NCBI GenBank assembly: GCA_964409645.1
Contig: CAYPEK010000029.1
Location: forward strand, 1 to 42,212
Reading direction: 5' to 3'
Length of the DNA stretch: 42,212 nucleotides
Origin: CAYPEK01 sp964409645
GTDB taxonomy: Bacteria > UBP15 > UBA6099
Both the position numbers and the translations under genes were made by a program. Of the stretch, positions 41,608 through 42,212 are shown in pieces; position 1 is the first letter of the stretch; each line of letters begins with the position of its first letter. The notes below the pieces were generated by a model that was not told the origin of the DNA, made no database searches, and was given only the letters and a program-made list of their open reading frames with translations.

Positions 41608-42212
41608 ATGGCTATTCCATTGACAGAAGAGCAGCACATGATACAGCTCATGGTGCGCGAGTTCGCGCGCAAAGAGATAGAGCCGGTGGCCGCGAAAAAT
41701 GATCAGGAGAGCAAGTTCCCGCTCGACATAATAATGAAGATGGGTGAACTGAGCCTGCTCGGAATGATGGTGCCGGAGCAGTACGGCGGAGCGGGTGCGA
41801 GTGCGGTATCGTACGTGCTGGCGCTCGAGGAAGTCGCGTTCGCGTGCGCATCGACGGCGGTCACGATGTCGGTAAGCAACCTCGCGTGCGGCCCGATTCT
41901 GGACTTCGGCAATGAGGAGCAGAAACAACGGTTCCTCATCCCGCTCGCATCCGGCAAGCAGATCGGAGCATTCGCGATCACGGAGCCGGATACCGGCTCG
42001 GATGCGGCGAACATAACGACGCGCGCGGTGAAGAAGGGCGGCAATTACATCATCAACGGCCGCAAGATGTTCATAACGAACGGCGCGTACGCGGGAGCGA
42101 TAATCGTGATCGCGCGCACGGGCGGCGAGGCACGAGGGCGCGGACTTTCGGCGTTTGTTGTCGAGAAGGGTACGCCCGGCCTCATTATCGGCCGCAAGGA
42201 AGACAAGATGGG
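41608..42212 (+). CDS. Acyl-CoA dehydrogenase, N-terminal part (3' end outside window)
   Basis: The first ~201 residues of an acyl-CoA dehydrogenase, an FAD enzyme that oxidises acyl-CoA thioesters to trans-2-enoyl-CoA. MAIPLTEEQHMIQLMVREFARKEIEPVAAKND forms the N-terminal helical domain. LGMMVPEQYGGAGAS follows, and then the FAD/substrate-binding motif GAFAITEPDTGSDAANITTRA with NGRKMFITNGAYA. The catalytic Glu lies beyond the window. The ATG at 41608 has GAGGAGA upstream. The frame runs open to the last base. A short G+C-rich hairpin (about 41549-41571) lies between it and the cupin regulator. Confidence 0.95.
   Translation, partial: MAIPLTEEQHMIQLMVREFARKEIEPVAAKNDQESKFPLDIIMKMGELSLLGMMVPEQYGGAGASAVSYVLALEEVAFACASTAVTMSVSNLACGPILDFGNEEQKQRFLIPLASGKQIGAFAITEPDTGSDAANITTRAVKKGGNYIINGRKMFITNGAYAGAIIVIARTGGEARGRGLSAFVVEKGTPGLIIGRKEDKM

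Overview
The window is 42.2 kb of mostly G+C-rich bacterial DNA. No rRNA or tRNA gene is visible. A run of 100 N (32962-33061) flanked by two identical 55-bp sequences points to a short-read, probably metagenomic, assembly. The gene content suggests a diderm (Gram-negative-type) bacterium: two TolQR/ExbBD motor pairs, a TonB/TolA-like protein, two PilT-type ATPases, a lipoprotein with a lipobox and a single-SLH-domain envelope protein. A SpoIVB-like S55 peptidase, a cohesin domain, RtcB with archease, long CoA-transferase and acyl-CoA dehydrogenase genes, and extended -10 promoters (TGGTATAAT) fit an uncultured deep-branching phylum better than a well-studied proteobacterium. I cannot name the lineage.

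Layout. 2-2158 (+): the end of a purine-type NCS2 permease, a membrane-anchored alpha/beta hydrolase and a bacteriohemerythrin. 10578-2191 (-): a co-directional, tightly packed run of an S55 peptidase, purE, purB, purC, two pilT paralogues and a family 2 glycosyltransferase. 10810-20051 (+): a cell-envelope cluster of TolQ/R-like pair 1, a very A+T-rich spacer, ExbB/D-like pair 2, a TonB/TolA-like protein, a large secreted protein ending in a cohesin domain, an SLH/coiled-coil protein and a multi-PAS sensor kinase without the usual phospho-histidine. 20175-25900: a GT-C membrane protein (-), an N-acyl-D-amino-acid deacylase-like amidohydrolase and a small four-cysteine protein (+), and a long acetyl-CoA hydrolase/transferase (-). 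26053-30988 (+): a strong promoter and attenuator-like leader, transaldolase, a NagD-like HAD phosphatase, CTP synthase and a lipoprotein. 31071-31276: a short transcription unit encoding a 16-residue basic peptide. 31314-33354 (-): a YkgJ-type Cys-cluster protein and an M20 peptidase split by the assembly gap. 33507-36888: trmL (+), an A+T-rich AbiJ/HEPN-like defence gene (-), and archease plus rtcB (-). 36954-42212: a secreted protein of unknown function (+), a second D-aminoacylase-like amidohydrolase (-), a PfkB-type sugar kinase, an XRE-cupin regulator and the start of an acyl-CoA dehydrogenase (+).

How the genes work together. purE, purC and purB carry out three consecutive steps of de novo purine synthesis, and the permease at the left edge would salvage bases. 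RtcB and archease form an RNA ligation pair. The 10.8-20.1 kb cluster looks like a proton-driven envelope apparatus: two stator pairs, one energy-transducing TonB-like rod, and exported cohesin and SLH proteins that could be its clients. It is the best candidate here for an undescribed system, but its function is inferred from gene order only. Several gene starts sit 6-8 nt behind a -10 hexamer and lack a Shine-Dalgarno sequence, which suggests leaderless mRNAs.
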